Below, one piece after another: positions 52,359-60,446 of a DNA stretch of 64,000 nucleotides. The translations under genes were made by a program, and so were the position numbers. The notes under the pieces are model-generated. The model ran no database searches. It was not told where the DNA came from and saw only the letters and a list, made by a program, of their open reading frames with translations. The stretch is from Oscillospiraceae bacterium (GTDB lineage: Bacteria; Bacillota; Clostridia; Oscillospirales; Oscillospiraceae), in assembly GCA_017412765.1 (NCBI GenBank), contig JAFPWN010000045.1, positions 1 through 64,000 on the forward strand, given 5' to 3'. The stretch's first letter is position 1; every line of letters begins with the position of its first letter.

Positions 52359-54698
52359 TTGAAAAGAGCAACATGCTTATTGCTAACAATTATTCTATTG
52401 ATATCAGCGTGCGCCTGCGGCGTCATCCCTGAAGAGAGCGAAAAAACAAGTGAGCCCACACCGCTTGTCAGCTCTCCGGAGCGAGGGAAGCCGGACAGGT
52501 CTGACCTGAAATACTCCTCGCTGATGGATAACGGCATAAAGACCGATTGGCAGGGCGAGTGGATATGGACGGAAAGCTGTTCCGAGGACAGCTACGTTGC
52601 TTTCCGAAAAAGCTTTGAGCTCGAAGAAGCCTGCCCGAGCGCAACGGCGTTTGTTTCCGCTGAATCAAAATACACTCTCTGGGTAAACGGTGAGATGAAG
52701 GTAATCGACGGTTCTTTTAAGCGAGGACCTACGCCTGTCGACTGCTACTATGACGAGATAGAGCTTGATGGTTTTCACAAGGGTGAAAACAATATTACAG
52801 TGCTTGTGGCATTCAACGGCAGAAGCGGATACAGCTCTGTAACACCGGTATTAAAAAACGAGGACGGAGATGAAGTGCCTCAGGCAGGTCTGCTTTTCGA
52901 GATGGATATAGGGGGAAAGCTCATAAAAAGCGACGCAAGCTGGAGGGCTCAGCGCCTTCCTATGTATAAAAACGCAGGAACCGGCAGGGGCGAGTATATC
53001 TCCTATCCGCAGGGAGTAATGCTTGCGGAGCGGAATATACACTACAATGCCGGGGACGATATAGGAAACTATACCGCACCGGAGTTTGACGACAGCGGAT
53101 GGCAGATGGCCTGCCCGATAGCAAAAGTGGGAGATGAGCCATTCGGAAACACCGTACTTTCGCTTATCAAGCCGCCAAGGTTCTATGAGATAACGGATTT
53201 TGAAAACTCCGGCGCTTATACGGGGAAAATATTGGAGAAGGATACTATCCTTGAACTGCCTTTTCCGGAGAACTGCCAGTTTACTTTTTATTTTGAGCTT
53301 GACCCTGAAGAGGGCAAGCGACTTACGATTTATACGGATACCTATAAATTCACGGACGGAGGAATGCCTTCCTTCAAGGATACGTACATAACGAAAGGCG
53401 GCCCGCAGAAATATGAAAACTATCCCTGGCGCAGCGGAACGAAGCTTTATATCGAAGCCCCGTCAGGAGTAAAGTTCACAAAACTCGGTTATAGGATCAG
53501 CGAATTCAACGCAGAAAAAACCGGATATTTTATCTCTTCCGACTCAAGACTTACAAGCCTTTGGCAGAAGGGAGCAAATACTGTAAATATCTGCCTGCGC
53601 GACAGCTTTATGGACTGCCCGGAGCGAGAGAGGGCGGCATACGCCGGTGACGCGGCGAACGAAGGAGTTTCTGCATTATACATCTACGATGGAACTGCCC
53701 TGGCTTTGATTAAGAAGAATCTCATAAGTCAGCTTGGATGGACAAAGACTGACGGGATTATTCCCAGCCAGGCGCCGGGGTTTATGAACCGTGAGCTGCC
53801 GAATCAGACACTGTCATTTATCGCTCTCGCTTACAGCTACTGGATGTACTCTGGAGACGAAGAAACGGCAAGGGCTTTCTTTCCGGCTGCGCGCGACTAC
53901 CTTATGCTGTTCGATTTTGAAGATGGGCTTCCGGTTCACCGAGCAGGCGATTGGGACTGGGAGGATTGGGGCGATTTTATAGATTCCGAGCTGCTGCAGA
54001 TTGGAATGTACGCCTATTGCCTCAGACTTATGAGCTGTCTTGCCGAGGAGCTGGGACTCAGCGAAAGCGCAGAGCCGCTGAGGGAGCGGTATGACAGCAT
54101 AGAAAAGTGCTGGAGGGAAAGGTACTATACTACAGATGGCTTCAAAAGTCCGGATGCAAGGAAGGCTGATGAACGAGCAAGCGCTATGCTTATCCTCTCA
54201 GGACTGGCAAAAGGAGAAGATGCTGTTCTTGCGACAGATACGATAAAAAGCACCTCGCTTGCGTCTCCGTTTATGGAGAGATTCATACTTGAAGCTCTCG
54301 GCGAGGAAGGCAGGACTGATTTGCTATATGCGAGAATGATGGATCGCTATGCCGCTATGATAGACGACGAAGCTTCTACGCTCTGGGAGAAGTTCAGAAA
54401 AGAGGATGGTACGTTTAACCACGACTGGGCAGCGGGACCAGTTTACATTACGGGAAGATATATTGCGGGAATAAGACCCGTAAAGCCGGGATGGGAGGAG
54501 TATGAGATAGTCCCGTTCGGCGAGATGGATTCCTTCAAAACAAACGTATGGACTCCGAAGGGCATTATCAGCGTTGAGAAGACCGGAGGTACGATAACGG
54601 TTAATACTCCGAATGCATCCGGAAGGATCATTTTTCAGGACGGAAGCGGGTATGATTTGAATCCGAACGAAGAGTATTGCTTCAGAGAGGGGCTTTAA
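52359..54698 (+). CDS. GH78 alpha-L-rhamnosidase-like lipoprotein
   Basis: 779 residues from a TTG at 52359; GGGAGGGG lies seven bases upstream and no ATG is better placed. Lipoprotein signal LLTIILLISACACG. A jelly-roll domain (WIWTESCSEDSYVAFRKSFE), a second beta domain, then the (alpha/alpha)6 barrel with the GH78 hallmark FMDCPERERAAYAGDA (general acid Glu within CPERER), HRAGDWDWEDWGD and a C-terminal sandwich (GRYIAGIRPVKPGWEEYEI). It removes terminal rhamnose from pectic or glycosylated substrates outside the cell. Two bases before the SGNH lipoprotein gene, so co-transcribed. Confidence 0.85.
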   Translation: MKRATCLLLTIILLISACACGVIPEESEKTSEPTPLVSSPERGKPDRSDLKYSSLMDNGIKTDWQGEWIWTESCSEDSYVAFRKSFELEEACPSATAFVSAESKYTLWVNGEMKVIDGSFKRGPTPVDCYYDEIELDGFHKGENNITVLVAFNGRSGYSSVTPVLKNEDGDEVPQAGLLFEMDIGGKLIKSDASWRAQRLPMYKNAGTGRGEYISYPQGVMLAERNIHYNAGDDIGNYTAPEFDDSGWQMACPIAKVGDEPFGNTVLSLIKPPRFYEITDFENSGAYTGKILEKDTILELPFPENCQFTFYFELDPEEGKRLTIYTDTYKFTDGGMPSFKDTYITKGGPQKYENYPWRSGTKLYIEAPSGVKFTKLGYRISEFNAEKTGYFISSDSRLTSLWQKGANTVNICLRDSFMDCPERERAAYAGDAANEGVSALYIYDGTALALIKKNLISQLGWTKTDGIIPSQAPGFMNRELPNQTLSFIALAYSYWMYSGDEETARAFFPAARDYLMLFDFEDGLPVHRAGDWDWEDWGDFIDSELLQIGMYAYCLRLMSCLAEELGLSESAEPLRERYDSIEKCWRERYYTTDGFKSPDARKADERASAMLILSGLAKGEDAVLATDTIKSTSLASPFMERFILEALGEEGRTDLLYARMMDRYAAMIDDEASTLWEKFRKEDGTFNHDWAAGPVYITGRYIAGIRPVKPGWEEYEIVPFGEMDSFKTNVWTPKGIISVEKTGGTITVNTPNASGRIIFQDGSGYDLNPNEEYCFREGL

Positions 54699-54699
54699 G

Positions 54700-56247
54700 A
54701 TGAAAGAAAAAACAATAATTGCTGTTATACTTATAATTTGTCTAACGCTTGCCGCCTGTGCCGGTTCTCCGGCAGTACAAACAGAAGCGGACGCTCCGGA
54801 GATAATCGCAAAGCCGGAGGGCAAAGCTGAGAGCCACACACTTACTGGCACCTGGGAGTCGGATGACGGGGAGACAGTAGTACCTATAATCCTACATCTC
54901 TATGAGGACGGCACCGCTTTCCTTGAGAGCCACAGAAACCGCGCCGGTGAGTGGAACGAGCTTGAAGACGGAAAGCTTTCCATAAAGCTTGGCGATGAGG
55001 AGTATGTTTCTGCGTATTCGGAGATAAAGGAGCTGTATTTTCTCCGCATCAACGAGACGATGGGCGATGAGATAATAACGATTTATATGGAAGAGACGCC
55101 GGACGCCGCGAAGATTGCAGAGAAGAACAATCAGGCTCTTATTGACAGGATCTCCGCGGATGGCTTTACGGCAGAGGGCGAGCCGGGTGAGATAATTTTT
55201 TACGGCGGCTCAAACTTTCAGAAGTGGAAAACGCTGGAGGATGACCTTGCTGGGTATCCGGTAAGGAACAACTCAATCGGCGGCTCAAACGACCCGGTAC
55301 GGCGTCACTTTGCAAAAGAAAGAGTCTATGATCTTAAGCCTTCGCTTGTGTTCTATATGTCAAGCTCAAACGACTGGACGAGCGGTCAGGATAAGGAAGA
55401 TATAAAGGCGTATAAGCAGGAGCTTTTTGACGAGTTTGCACAAGAGCTGCCCGATACGATTTTTGTTATTCTCTCATCAACCCCGAACCCTCTGCGCTAT
55501 TTCGGAGAGTACCATGAAGGGATGACAGAGGTCGATGATTGGACTGAAGCATATTGCAGTGAAAAAGAGAATTTTGAATTTCTTGACGTTGTTCCGGCGC
55601 TGAGCATCAATGGCGGAGCCGAACCAAACGGCGAGATATGGCAGGCTGACAGATTGCACCTTAATTCCGACGGATACGCTATTCTCACCGCGCTTGTCCG
55701 CGAAGAAATCGAGAAGGATGTTGAAAAATATGGACTGACCTTTGCCACGGCAGAAGAAATACCGGAGGATGGAGAAGAGGAAAGGGCGGCATGGGAAAAG
55801 GACTGGACTGACGAAAACGACTGGCTCGACGAGAGCTTCGATGGAAAGAGTGTGAGCTATCAGCTATCCGGCAGCTGGTCAATGGAGGGGGATTACCCGA
55901 TGACGTTCCATTTGCTGGCAAATCTCTATTCCGACGGGAGCGTAAGGGTGTACCAGCACAGTCCTACGAGAGGCGACAATTTCTATTTTGGATACTGGAC
56001 GGAGCGTGACACTCAGCTTGGACACAGGATAAGCCTCACTATGAGAGCTGAAACAAACGGAAACGAACTTGTTGAACACGACTATTCATACAGATTTTTT
56101 GCAAATCCTGATGGCCAGTACAGCTTCGGCCTTGATTTTGGAATAATTCCCGGCTCCTATATGAGGGCGGCGGAGCTAAGCGGAGGAAGCGAGATCGTTT
56201 ATTCCTCCGAAGCGGAATTTGCGGAGATTATGGACGCAGAGGCGTGA
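54700..56247 (+). CDS. SGNH/GDSL esterase lipoprotein with lipocalin-like modules
   Basis: 515 residues. Lipoprotein signal VILIICLTLAACAGS. A lipocalin-like module (LTGTWESDDGETVVPIILHL, about 46-140), then an SGNH domain (about 160-345): IIFYGGSNFQKW (block I, GGS instead of GDS), NNSIGGSNDP (block II Gly), MSSSNDW (block III Asn) and ADRLHLNSDGY (Asp-x-x-His). A second lipocalin-like module (YQLSGSWSMEGDYPMTFHLL) ends the protein. Probably deacylates glycans ahead of or with GH78. The final codons (AEIMDAEA) run into a remnant of another gene. Confidence 0.8.
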   Translation: MKEKTIIAVILIICLTLAACAGSPAVQTEADAPEIIAKPEGKAESHTLTGTWESDDGETVVPIILHLYEDGTAFLESHRNRAGEWNELEDGKLSIKLGDEEYVSAYSEIKELYFLRINETMGDEIITIYMEETPDAAKIAEKNNQALIDRISADGFTAEGEPGEIIFYGGSNFQKWKTLEDDLAGYPVRNNSIGGSNDPVRRHFAKERVYDLKPSLVFYMSSSNDWTSGQDKEDIKAYKQELFDEFAQELPDTIFVILSSTPNPLRYFGEYHEGMTEVDDWTEAYCSEKENFEFLDVVPALSINGGAEPNGEIWQADRLHLNSDGYAILTALVREEIEKDVEKYGLTFATAEEIPEDGEEERAAWEKDWTDENDWLDESFDGKSVSYQLSGSWSMEGDYPMTFHLLANLYSDGSVRVYQHSPTRGDNFYFGYWTERDTQLGHRISLTMRAETNGNELVEHDYSYRFFANPDGQYSFGLDFGIIPGSYMRAAELSGGSEIVYSSEAEFAEIMDAEA

Positions 56248-56515
56248 TCAAATCACCCGCGACGAGATGTACAGTATGCTGATGGACGGCAAGGAATACG
56301 TCTCCCGATGCGGGGACAAGGCAATTTTGCAGTACTTCGGGCGAAACTGCCAGGGGTTTGCATTACTCTATCTTCCGGACGGCGGAGAGCACGAAATAGA
56401 GGTCATTGACGTCTGGAAGATGACGAAAAGCACGATTATAAAACGCGCAGTCGGAAGGGTAAAGGTTCCTCTTCCGGGCAAAGAGGGGATTGCGCTCCTC
56501 GCCACGAGGAAGTAA
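56246..56515 (+). pseudogene. C-terminal remnant of a DUF5605-type glycoside hydrolase
   Basis: The frame reads DEMYSMLMDGKEYVSRCGDK ... YFGRNCQGFALLYLPDGGEH and VIDVWKMTKSTI, closing with VPLPGKEGIALLATRK. This matches the small beta domain (DUF5605) at the end of DUF5060/DUF4038 putative endoglucanase-like enzymes. Only about 85 residues remain and no start exists apart from codons of the preceding gene. It was probably a third hydrolase of this locus, deleted when the mobile element arrived. Confidence 0.55.
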
Positions 56516-56520
56516 GCTGC

Positions 56521-56592
56521 TGCCGCCGCTCAGGCGGCAATTCCAAGAAAGCATGAAACCGCGAAGGCTGATTTAGCCTCCGCGGTATTATG
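56521..56592. terminator. Two hairpins between the DUF5605 remnant and the sigma-like gene
   Basis: TGCCGCC/GGCGGCA at 56521-56539, and ACCGCGAAGGCT/AGCCTCCGCGGT at 56558-56586 followed by TATTATGTTTTC. They separate convergent plus- and minus-strand genes and serve as terminators in one or both directions. Confidence 0.65.
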
Positions 56593-57196
56593 TTTTCTTG
56601 AGCTTTTCTATTGCCTTTATTGCGCTGCTCCAATTACGCCATTCTGCGAAGAAGCTCTCCCGCAGGCGGACAAGCGCAGCGCTCTTTGCTTTCTCAGCAC
56701 CGTCGAGCCGCAGGCTCTCCGCAAAAGCAATATCGTCAAGCGACTGCCTTGCGTATCCGAACGCACCGTAAAAATGCCCGAGGATATATCTGTCCCTTGC
56801 ACTGAGAGAATTGAAGCTGCGCTCTAAAATCTCCTGCTTGATCCCGCTGAGAACAACTGCTTCAGCATCGTCTGCATATTCGTCTTCAAGGAAATGCTCA
56901 TCGAATTCATCTGCATTATTTATGTAGCCGTAATGATCGTTGAGCCACCCGAGCATTGAATAGCGAATCGGAGTATAGAGATATGTCGTGAGCCTCAGGC
57001 CGAGATCAGGATCGAAGCCGTTAATAATTCGGACAAAGGCTTCAGCGCCAACGCCGCATAGCTCTTCACGGAGCGAAGTATCGGCAGTGAGCTCATTTGC
57101 AATGCTGCGTATGAACTTCTGAAGCTGGGTATAGAGCGCGCCGAGGGCTTCGGTACTACCGCCCATGTACTGAACGAAAAGCTCCTCATTCGTCAT
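56588..57196 (-). CDS. Sigma-70-like factor of the mobile element, copy 2
   Basis: 202 residues, full-length sister of the protein at 48469-49080. Region 2-like FDPDLGLRLTTYLYTPIRYS and region 4-like LSARDRYILGHFYGAFGYAR are conserved. Differences concentrate at the C-terminus and in single residues (VQYMGGSTE against IQYKDGSSE), as expected from two separately diverging element copies. It overlaps DUF6076 by 11 bases. Role as element-specific sigma factor is inference from the domain layout. Confidence 0.7.
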   Translation of the reverse strand: MTNEELFVQYMGGSTEALGALYTQLQKFIRSIANELTADTSLREELCGVGAEAFVRIINGFDPDLGLRLTTYLYTPIRYSMLGWLNDHYGYINNADEFDEHFLEDEYADDAEAVVLSGIKQEILERSFNSLSARDRYILGHFYGAFGYARQSLDDIAFAESLRLDGAEKAKSAALVRLRESFFAEWRNWSSAIKAIEKLKKT

Positions 57197-58304
57197 CGGC
57201 TTTCACCTTCTTCGGTCTGCCTCTTGGCTTTGACCTGCGCTCGATGCCGCAGAGAGCGTAGATGTTCTCTGATTGCAGATGCTCCTCAAAATCCTCAAAC
57301 GACACACCGGAGCCGATGGCTGCGTCGTGGTACAGATCCTTCGCCTTCGCAATCACGCGCTCCATCTCAGCGTATGTTATAGCCTTCTTCGTCAGATCCT
57401 TGTCGAGCCGCATTAGCAATCTCCGCAGTGAAGCCGCTCTCGGATCGTCACCCGCAGCCTCCTTCACACCTCTCATACGATAGCCGAGCGTCGCGCAGGT
57501 CGCGTTCGTTCCCGGAAAACGCCTGTCACAGTACTTAGTGTGGCGGGCGTTTTTCAGCAGAAAGTATCTTCCGCAATACTCGCACTGACGAATGATGAAG
57601 CCGGCTGAGAGCGCACCGTAGAAATCTGTTTTCAGAAATCCCTGAAGGGTAGAGGCTTCGTAGTAGTCGTAGATTTTGTATTCGCCGGAGCCGGGATGAG
57701 TCTCGTGCGGAACGTGCCTGACTCTCATCTCATCAACACTCGTAAACAGCCCTGTGCCCTCAATGGGATTTGCTATCCACTTGTATGAGCGCTCATCGTA
57801 TAAAAACGAGCTTAGCGCAGAGGCGTAGCTGTTAGGATTCAACTCATCGAGCTTCATAAGGCAGCGCTGAATGAAGCGGAAGATAGTGTTGTTGAAGGAA
57901 TAGAGGTCTTCAATAATCTCGTTATAACTCTCTACGTAGTCGAGATAGAATTTCCACTTTGCTGCCGCATCAGCCTCGTCAATTAGAGAATGCTGCTTAG
58001 TAAACTCTCTTGCATCTGACAGAACGCTGTCGTCGTTATCTTTGAGCGAAGCGAAAATCTTGTGCGAGCATAAAAGCTCGTCGATTGCGATGAAGCATTC
58101 GTTAGCGTTGAACCAATCGGACAAATCTTTCGCTCCTGCGTATCTGCGGCAGAGCTGTTTGCCCTGCTCATTGAGGTCGCGTATCCTGTCGTATTCAGTT
58201 GAAGAAATATTGAGACAGTCGGCGGTGAGTTCACCGAGGTCGAAGACTTTTCCATTCACCTCAATGGTCTTGTTGCCGACGCAGAAAGAAATACTGTTGA
58301 ACAT
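57186..58304 (-). CDS. DUF6076 protein with zinc-finger-like motif, intact
   Basis: 372 residues. N-terminal helical part (about 1-150), a middle part with SYKWIANPIEGTGLFTSVDE, then CEYCGRYFLLKNARHTKYCD (a C-x2-C ... C treble-clef-like finger, about 235-254) with another Cys in NATCATLGYR, and a basic AT-hook-like end GIERRSKPRGRPKKVK. The family is typical of clostridial integrative elements; DNA or RNA binding is likely but untested. Coupled to the sigma-like gene. Divergent from RepA with about 160 bases between. Confidence 0.7.
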   Translation of the reverse strand: MFNSISFCVGNKTIEVNGKVFDLGELTADCLNISSTEYDRIRDLNEQGKQLCRRYAGAKDLSDWFNANECFIAIDELLCSHKIFASLKDNDDSVLSDAREFTKQHSLIDEADAAAKWKFYLDYVESYNEIIEDLYSFNNTIFRFIQRCLMKLDELNPNSYASALSSFLYDERSYKWIANPIEGTGLFTSVDEMRVRHVPHETHPGSGEYKIYDYYEASTLQGFLKTDFYGALSAGFIIRQCEYCGRYFLLKNARHTKYCDRRFPGTNATCATLGYRMRGVKEAAGDDPRAASLRRLLMRLDKDLTKKAITYAEMERVIAKAKDLYHDAAIGSGVSFEDFEEHLQSENIYALCGIERRSKPRGRPKKVKADDE

Positions 58305-58418
58305 AGCCGCTCCCTAAAAATATTCTGTGGACGAAATTTAATATTCTAAAACTTTTATTATTATATCAAAAATCTCCTAATAATACAAGTGGAAGGATAA
58401 GATCCTGCCGCAAAACAA

Positions 58419-58453
58419 TGCTCCCATCAAACCGATGGGAGCAAATTTTATTT
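58419..58453 (+). terminator. Attenuator-like hairpin before RepA
   Basis: Arms TGCTCCCATC and GATGGGAGCA with a five-base loop, followed by AATTTTATTT, ending two bases before the AGGAGG of the RepA gene. It has terminator form but no gene upstream in this direction, so it likely controls RepA expression in cis. Confidence 0.6.
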
Positions 58454-58467
58454 CAGGAGGTTTGAAA

Positions 58468-59493
58468 ATGTCAAACGAAAAGAAAATCTTGGAAACAGTC
58501 GACGGGGAAACCTTGATGGATACGTACTTCCCGCCGACAACACAAACAGTCGAGGGTCTCATACCGCAGGGACTTACGATTCTCGGAGGCTCACCCAAAA
58601 TCGGCAAGAGCTGGATGGCTCTCGACTTATGTCTCTCGGTTGCCAAGGGCGATACGTTTCTGGGTCGTCCGTCGATACAAGGCACGGCGTTCTATCTCTG
58701 CCTTGAGGATACGCTCCAGCGCGTGCGGGAAAGGCTGAACACGATCACCGACGACGTTCCGAATGCGATACGTCTGTGTGAAAAGGTTCCGTCCCTCGAA
58801 AACGATCTGGTGAGCTGCATACGAAATACGGTCTCTGAGTTTCCGGACACGAGAATCGTAGTCGTGGATACATTCCAGAAGGTGCGTAAGAACGACGACG
58901 TGACTTACGCAAACGACTATGCCGACGTTGCTTCGATGAAGGCTCTCGCTGACGAGCTCAAAATCTCTGTCGTCCTCATCCACCATCTGAGAAAGCTGAC
59001 TGACTCAGACCCGTTCAAGGAGCTCACCGGAAGCACAGGTCTCACCGGCGCAGCCGACGCGCTGATCGTTCTGAAACGAAGTCGTTGTGAAAACTCCGCC
59101 TCGCTCATCTGTACCGGAAGAGATATATGCGAAACGCAGCTCGGTCTTTCCTTCGGTGATGATTGCAGATGGCACGTCACACACGACGGCGAGGCTGAGC
59201 CGGAGAAAGCTCTGCCGGAGGAAATGCAAAAGCTCGCGCAGTTCGTTTCCGCAGTCGGTGAGTACCGCGGCGGCAACGAGGAATTCGCAAATCGGTTCAA
59301 CGAGTACGGCGGGTATGAGTTTTCGGCAAAGGCACTCAAGCAGCAGATGAACAAGTGGCAGAGGCAGTTAGAAAATCTCGGAGTTCAATTCAGAAGCGGA
59401 AGAAGCAACGGTCAGAGATACCTTGCTGTTTCTTTTCTCTCTGCGGATAGTGACGCAAGTGACGTAAATGACGCAGAAAACACCGTGCCGTAA
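58468..59493 (+). CDS. RepA-like AAA/RecA-fold ATPase
   Basis: 341 residues from the ATG at 58468 (AGGAGG upstream). Walker A LTILGGSPKIGKSWMALD (about 42-59), Walker B RIVVVDTFQKV (about 132-142), and HHLRKLTDSDPFKELTGSTG, as in hexameric RepA/DnaB-type helicases of plasmids and integrative elements. The C-terminal part (about 250-330) looks like a winged helix (GGYEFSAKALKQQMNKWQRQ). It should unwind DNA during element replication or transfer. A deleted copy is at 49798-50098. Confidence 0.85.
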   Translation: MSNEKKILETVDGETLMDTYFPPTTQTVEGLIPQGLTILGGSPKIGKSWMALDLCLSVAKGDTFLGRPSIQGTAFYLCLEDTLQRVRERLNTITDDVPNAIRLCEKVPSLENDLVSCIRNTVSEFPDTRIVVVDTFQKVRKNDDVTYANDYADVASMKALADELKISVVLIHHLRKLTDSDPFKELTGSTGLTGAADALIVLKRSRCENSASLICTGRDICETQLGLSFGDDCRWHVTHDGEAEPEKALPEEMQKLAQFVSAVGEYRGGNEEFANRFNEYGGYEFSAKALKQQMNKWQRQLENLGVQFRSGRSNGQRYLAVSFLSADSDASDVNDAENTVP

Positions 59494-59572
59494 AATCTGC
59501 GCCCCTTGCGCCCCTGTCGCGGCTTTTGTCGGTTCTTTAGGAGATGGTAGGGTAAACACCCTACTCACATAA

Positions 59573-59615
59573 AAAACCGAAACGCACCCGCTGCGCTGGG
59601 CTGCGTTTCGGTTTT
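59573..59615 (+). terminator. Terminator after RepA
   Basis: Perfect 14-base arms AAAACCGAAACGCA and TGCGTTTCGGTTTT. A smaller hairpin GTAGGGT/ACCCTAC precedes it at about 59548-59565. The relaxase remnant begins right behind. Confidence 0.75.
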
Positions 59616-59638
59616 GCGAGAGCTGGAAGTTCAGATTG

Positions 59639-60445
59639 ATGAGTACCATCGACGAGTGCATGAAATATGCAGGAACAAAGTCTGAGTTCATCGCGCTGAT
59701 GCGTTCAGAAGGCTACGACGTCAAGTGGACTGACGAGCGAAAAAGCATAACCTACACAACGCCGAACGGCAAGAAGTGCAGAGACATAAAGCTGCACGAA
59801 GAAAAATATCTGAAGGAGAATATGGATTATGAATTTGAGTACAGAAGAGTTGAAAGCGCTCAATCGCAAGGACGAGTCGACGGCGCTTTCGGCAGTACCG
59901 GTGGTTACGGTAACCGAAAAGAATTGGAAGGCGCTGCTGAGTTTGGTAAGTCGTCTATGGGAGCGGCAGGAGGTTACGGAAGAACTGCTCCGAGAGCTGA
60001 TGACTTACAGCGACGCAGAGAATCTGCTGGCAGCGATAGACGAGAGCTCGCAGGAGCAGTTATCCCGGCTTCAATCGGAGATAGAGGAGTTCGCAAAACA
60101 GGTTGGGAATATGAACGAGAGCTTTTCGAGAAGCACAAATTCGCTGGTATTGAAGTCAGAGAATTCAATTACGGCGGCGCAGCATTTAGCGGAGGAGGAA
60201 ATATCCGGCATCGGCAAAGCAGTGCTCCGATGGGCGGTGGGAAGCTCAATAGTATCGCTCATGCTGCACTTAGCGTTCTTCGTCTGGCAGATGATTTCAG
60301 CAGGTTCACTTCCGATAGGCCCGTGAGTCTTGCGCCGATGCACATCGACCGCAAGCGCTGGCGTGAGCTTCTGCGCAAGCGCCTCGCTATGGGTCACAAG
60401 ATAGACGATCACGAAGAAATGAGAATGGAGATGAAAGGATTTTAA
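59639..60445 (+). pseudogene. Relaxase, C-terminal part only
   Basis: About 268 residues. It opens with the region that follows the nuclease domain in MobP-type relaxases: SEFIALMRSEGYDVKWTDER, TYTTPNGKKCRDIKLHEEKY and LKENMDYEFEYRR. It continues through a low-complexity linker to TGWEYERELFEKHKF, typical of relaxase ends. The N-terminal nuclease domain with its Tyr and His-triad is absent, replaced by the RepA terminator. It could still be expressed from the ATG at 59639, but cannot nick oriT alone. It fully encloses the gene at 59829-60326. Confidence 0.65.
59829..60326 (+). CDS. Nested mobilization-type coiled-coil membrane protein
   Basis: 165 residues in the +1 frame inside the relaxase reading frame, with AAGGAG ten bases before its ATG. 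Mostly amphipathic helix (VTEKNWKALLSLVSRLWERQ, LSRLQSEIEEFAKQVGNMNE) ending in a membrane segment (WAVGSSIVSLMLHLAFFVWQ). Size and layout recall accessory mobilization proteins nested in relaxase genes, such as MbeB/MbeD of ColE1, but no family is assigned. Both frames carry protein-like sequence over 498 bases. Confidence 0.55.
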   Translation: MNLSTEELKALNRKDESTALSAVPVVTVTEKNWKALLSLVSRLWERQEVTEELLRELMTYSDAENLLAAIDESSQEQLSRLQSEIEEFAKQVGNMNESFSRSTNSLVLKSENSITAAQHLAEEEISGIGKAVLRWAVGSSIVSLMLHLAFFVWQMISAGSLPIGP

Positions 60446-60446
60446 T

